From Bacteroidia bacterium (GTDB lineage: Bacteria; Bacteroidota; Bacteroidia; Bacteroidales; GCA-2748055), in NCBI GenBank assembly GCA_004525825.1, contig SPBY01000082.1, positions 1 to 9,511 on the forward strand: DNA of 9,511 nt, given 5' to 3'. Both the position numbers and the translations under genes were made by a program. The notes below the pieces were generated by a model. The model worked only from the letters and a program-made list of their open reading frames with translations. It had not been told where the DNA came from and did no database searches. Of this stretch, positions 7,093 through 9,511 are shown piece by piece (position 1 is the stretch's first letter; every line of letters begins with the position of its first letter).

Positions 7093-7217
7093 CCCGAATT
7101 TTGATCCGCCACCCGCGATCCTGCCTTTCCTCAAAATGTCATGTGTATGCCATCGGACTGAACTCCCGGAACCAGCCCCTCGAAGCACTGACAGTGTTTG
7201 AAGAGGCCCGGGGGGGG
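7093..7217 (+). pseudogene. Decayed fragment of a second TPR/multiheme-cytochrome gene
   Basis: The core at 7140-7208 encodes HVYAIGLNSRNQPLEALTV and FEEA. It aligns without gaps to YVYAIGLNSQNQPLEALKV and LEEA, encoded at 2956-3024 in the cytochrome's TPR region: 57 of 69 bases match, and most differences are in third codon positions. Upstream, the homology continues in another frame as ATRDPAFPQN (7108-7137), resembling the preceding TPR helix of the family. One base is missing just before 7140, and an in-frame TGA lies at 7102-7104. Downstream, the homology fades at a run of eight G (7210-7217). The remnant begins directly after the mscS stop. The synonymous divergence says the copy evolved as a functional paralog before it decayed, rather than being a fresh duplication. 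It is too short and broken to be an active gene. Confidence 0.75.
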
Positions 7218-7320
7218 TGCTTCCCAACTATGAAAGCCTCAAACGAAATTCGGAAGGGGATACAATCGTTTGACTCATGTATTTTCAAGCACTATCTTGT
7301 AGGCGAATAAATACCCTAAA
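7218..7320 (+). promoter_or_regulatory. Upstream region and putative promoter of the TolB-like/TPR gene
   Basis: After the gene remnant, about 100 bp precede the ATG at 7321. TTTG at 7269-7272 and TATCTTG at 7293-7299 are 20 bp apart and resemble a Bacteroidota -33/-7 pair, although the -7 box is one T short of TAnnTTTG. Transcription would start near 7306, giving a leader of about 15 nt. No Shine-Dalgarno sequence and no hairpin terminator for the mscS transcript are evident. Confidence 0.3.
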
Positions 7321-9330
7321 ATGCCCCACCGTCCAAGCAGGTTATCCAAATTCTGGCAGGAGTTAAAAAGACGCAAGGTAGTATATATAATTACTGTCTA
7401 TGCTTCAGTATCCTTTGTAATTATTGAACTGATCAATAACGTTGTTGAACCGTTACACCTACCAGAGAGGTTATCGGGCATTGTAATTATTGCGCTCGTA
7501 ATTGCTTTCCCGATTATCATTACACTTTCGTGGATCTTTGATATTTCTCCCAAGGGTGTTGAAAAGACGAAATCTGTAAAAGAGCATGGTGAAGGTAAGG
7601 AGGTGATTACTTCAAATTCCTGGCGGATTGCCACTTATGCCAGTATTGTGGTCATCATAGGTCTGATTGTGTTTAATATTATAAGTCGTAATAACATTGA
7701 GCATAAGCTTGATCTTTACGGTAAATCCATTGCCGTATTGCCCTTCATAAACAATAGTGCAGATACAGAGAATGCCTATTTCGTTAACGCGACCATGGAG
7801 GCGATCTTAAATAATCTCGGTAAAATTAAAGACCTGAGAGTCATTTCCCGCACCTCTGTAGAAGCATACCGGGAAAATCCAAAAGCCATCCCAACCATCG
7901 CAGAGGAGATGAAGGTCAGTTATGTTCTGGAAGGCAGCGCGCAGAAGTATGGAAATAGCATCCGCCTGACTGTCACATTGATTGATGCCAACGACAGGAA
8001 TGTATGGTCAAAGCTCTTTAACAGGGAAATTGAACAGATCGAGGACCTTCTGTCCTTGCAAAGTGAAATTGCCCAACTGGTGGCCGATGAGATCAAAGTT
8101 GTGATTACACCGGAAGAAAAGCAACTCATTGAAAAGGTCTCCACCAGAAGCCTGACCGCCTATGATTTTTACCAGAGGGGCCATGAGGAATATAATGCAT
8201 ACCAAAGTAAAGGAAGAGACAGGGTGCTTCTCGACAAAGCTGAAGAATTTTACCATCTGGCAATCAATAATGATCCCTCCTTTGCAAAGGCGTATTCCGG
8301 ACTGGCAAGAGTCTATTGGGAAAAACAATACTGGACAGAATACTTTTCTGAAAATTTTATGGATTCTGTATTGATTCTAGCAGATATGGCCCTGACTTAC
8401 GATAATACACTGGCGGAAGCCTATAATATTAAGGGGCAGTATTATGAGCACATTGGGAATATTCCCCAGGCAATCCGAGAATTTGACAAAGCCATTGAAT
8501 TCAATCCCAACGATTGGGTTGCATTCCAAAGAAAGGGATACGTGGTTAAGGATTATGTGAAGAAGATCGAGAACATGCATAATGCAGTGATTCGATGTCG
8601 GGATTCGAAGTTGGGATATTTGCTTGTAAATTTAAGTAATTGGTATTTGCATATGGGATTCACTGATGAAGCGATGCACTATCTTCAGGAATCGTTCACA
8701 TTAATGAGAGATTCAGCAAGTTATTATTGCGGGTTGGCCTATTATGAATATGTGCTCGGAAATTATAAAACGGCGGTGGAATATTTGGATCGAGGCATTG
8801 CACTGGATTCGGTCTACCTTTTTCTTGCCGAACAGGAGTTTTACATAAATGCAGGGCAATATGACAAAGCCTATGCAACTTATCAAAGGTTAATAGAACG
8901 TAGTAAAGCATCTGGAGTCTTATTTCTAGATAATTATCATCGAATCGCTTACGCTTCCTGGAAAACAGGGCACCTTGAAGAAGCAGAATACTATTTCGAC
9001 CAGCAGATCATGTATTGTAATGAGTCGATAAAACTGAACAGGCCTAATGCAACGGAAGGATTTGCATATTATAATCTGGCTGCTGTTTATGCCTTTAAAG
9101 GTGATAAAGATAAAGCATATAGATATTTAGATGAAGCTGAAAAAAAATTGGCCGTTGAATTCTGGATGATTACCTCTATGATGAACGATCGCTTGTTTGA
9201 AAGCTTTCGCGGCGAGGAAAGATATCAAAGATTCTTGCATAACATGGAATTAGAATACCAGACTGAACACGAGAGAATCAGGAAAGGGCTGGAGGAGTTG
9301 GATCTGCTAGTTTCAACATTGGTTTATTAG
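7321..9330 (+). CDS. Inner-membrane protein with TolB/FlgO-like domain and C-terminal TPRs
   Basis: The 669-residue protein belongs to a family often present in many copies in Bacteroidota. It opens with FWQELKRRKVVYIITVYAS (11-29), the recognisable family start. Transmembrane helices lie at about 20-39, 52-74 and 101-121, with SWIFDISPKGVEKTK (70-84) between the second and third. Residues about 135-265 form a TolB N-terminal/FlgO-like domain: KSIAVLPFINNS, IKDLRVISRTSVEAYRE, YVLEGSAQKYGNSIRLTVTL, then LLSLQSEIAQ. Residues about 280-610 hold TPR-like helical pairs, such as AEAYNIKGQYYEHIGNIPQA. In relatives the same TolB-TPR part is also found behind adenylate cyclase or DNA-binding domains, so a signalling or assembly role is likely, but the actual function is unknown. 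The gene is AT-richer than the respiratory genes: 17 of 60 bases at 8881-8940 are G or C, against 34 of 60 at 1261-1320. It ends 12 bp from the stop of a convergent frame. Confidence 0.87.
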   Translation: MPHRPSRLSKFWQELKRRKVVYIITVYASVSFVIIELINNVVEPLHLPERLSGIVIIALVIAFPIIITLSWIFDISPKGVEKTKSVKEHGEGKEVITSNSWRIATYASIVVIIGLIVFNIISRNNIEHKLDLYGKSIAVLPFINNSADTENAYFVNATMEAILNNLGKIKDLRVISRTSVEAYRENPKAIPTIAEEMKVSYVLEGSAQKYGNSIRLTVTLIDANDRNVWSKLFNREIEQIEDLLSLQSEIAQLVADEIKVVITPEEKQLIEKVSTRSLTAYDFYQRGHEEYNAYQSKGRDRVLLDKAEEFYHLAINNDPSFAKAYSGLARVYWEKQYWTEYFSENFMDSVLILADMALTYDNTLAEAYNIKGQYYEHIGNIPQAIREFDKAIEFNPNDWVAFQRKGYVVKDYVKKIENMHNAVIRCRDSKLGYLLVNLSNWYLHMGFTDEAMHYLQESFTLMRDSASYYCGLAYYEYVLGNYKTAVEYLDRGIALDSVYLFLAEQEFYINAGQYDKAYATYQRLIERSKASGVLFLDNYHRIAYASWKTGHLEEAEYYFDQQIMYCNESIKLNRPNATEGFAYYNLAAVYAFKGDKDKAYRYLDEAEKKLAVEFWMITSMMNDRLFESFRGEERYQRFLHNMELEYQTEHERIRKGLEELDLLVSTLVY

Positions 9331-9342
9331 TATCCCGGCAGT

Positions 9343-9511
9343 TTATTTCAATGACATGTTGTGTATTAGCTGATGTTTGTAAAGAGAAGGAGGCTCGTAG
9401 ACCAGCAAACCTGTTTTTGGTCCAAATTGGGACAGGCTGAAGCCCATTTTTTCATCTGCTGAAACTAAGGTCAGATCATATTCAAGAGTTTGCTCATTAG
9501 TCAATTCCAAC
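9343..9511 (-). CDS. C-terminal end of an unidentified convergent gene, cut by window edge
   Basis: On the minus strand a frame is open from the window edge (first full codon 9510-9508) to a TAA at 9345-9343, giving 55 residues. It starts LELTNEQTLEYDLTL, contains KMGFSLSQFGPKTGLLVYEP and ends with LIHNMSLK. The composition looks protein-like, and the other five frames are interrupted, but I recognise no family. The stop lies 12 bp from that of the TolB-like/TPR gene, an ordinary convergent arrangement. An open stretch of 55 codons could still occur by chance. Confidence 0.5.
   Translation of the reverse strand, partial: LELTNEQTLEYDLTLVSADEKMGFSLSQFGPKTGLLVYEPPSLYKHQLIHNMSLK

Noticed and set aside
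7210..7217. Run of eight G as a phase-variation tract
   Set aside because: It lies in a decayed gene remnant with no intact frame to switch and no promoter spacing that it would clearly alter.
7101..7310. 69-codon plus-strand frame starting with TTG after mscS
   Set aside because: It contains the TPR relic only in its middle, with unrelated sequence on both sides caused by frameshifts. There is no credible start, so it is treated as part of a pseudogene.
1..9511. CRISPR array, tRNA, rRNA, insertion sequence or phage genes
   Set aside because: I saw no regularly spaced repeats, tRNA-like cloverleaf, conserved rRNA stretch, transposase or integrase motif on either strand.

Overview
The window looks like chromosomal DNA of a Bacteroidota bacterium, probably an uncultured one of moderate GC. 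The reasons are the protein families present (a multiheme cytochrome c with HEAT and TPR repeats, and a TolB-like/TPR inner-membrane protein of a type common in this phylum), the near absence of Shine-Dalgarno sequences before start codons, and promoter-like boxes of the TAnnTTTG type. The lineage is an inference; there is no rRNA or marker gene here.

Layout. (1) Positions 1-733, minus strand: a Rieske iron-sulfur protein followed after 8 bp by the start of a cytochrome b that runs off the left edge. This is a bc-type menaquinol oxidase module. (2) Positions 734-847: a divergent promoter region. (3) Positions 848-3186, plus strand: one multiheme c-type cytochrome lipoprotein gene with eight CXXCH motifs, a HEAT-like stretch and C-terminal TPRs. 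A single missing base at about 2065 breaks it into two overlapping frames. Together with the divergent Rieske/cytochrome b pair it suggests a quinol-to-multiheme-cytochrome electron path. (4) Positions 3256-7092, plus strand: a two-gene unit, a 970-residue P-loop protein of STAND/AAA style whose Walker A lysine is replaced by cysteine, and 3 bp later a MscS-family channel. A promoter-like element and a perfect 10-bp inverted repeat precede the pair. (5) Positions 7093-7320: mostly a decayed fragment of a second TPR/cytochrome gene, clearly paralogous to the 3' part of the gene in (3). (6) Positions 7321-9330, plus strand: an AT-richer membrane protein with a TolB/FlgO-like domain and TPRs. (7) Positions 9343-9511, minus strand: the C-terminal end of an unidentified convergent gene, 55 codons visible.

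The most interesting points are the NTPase-MscS pair with its degenerate P-loop, the broken cytochrome gene, and the paralogous gene remnant wedged between mscS and the next gene. I see no CRISPR array, tRNA, rRNA, transposase or convincing intrinsic terminator.
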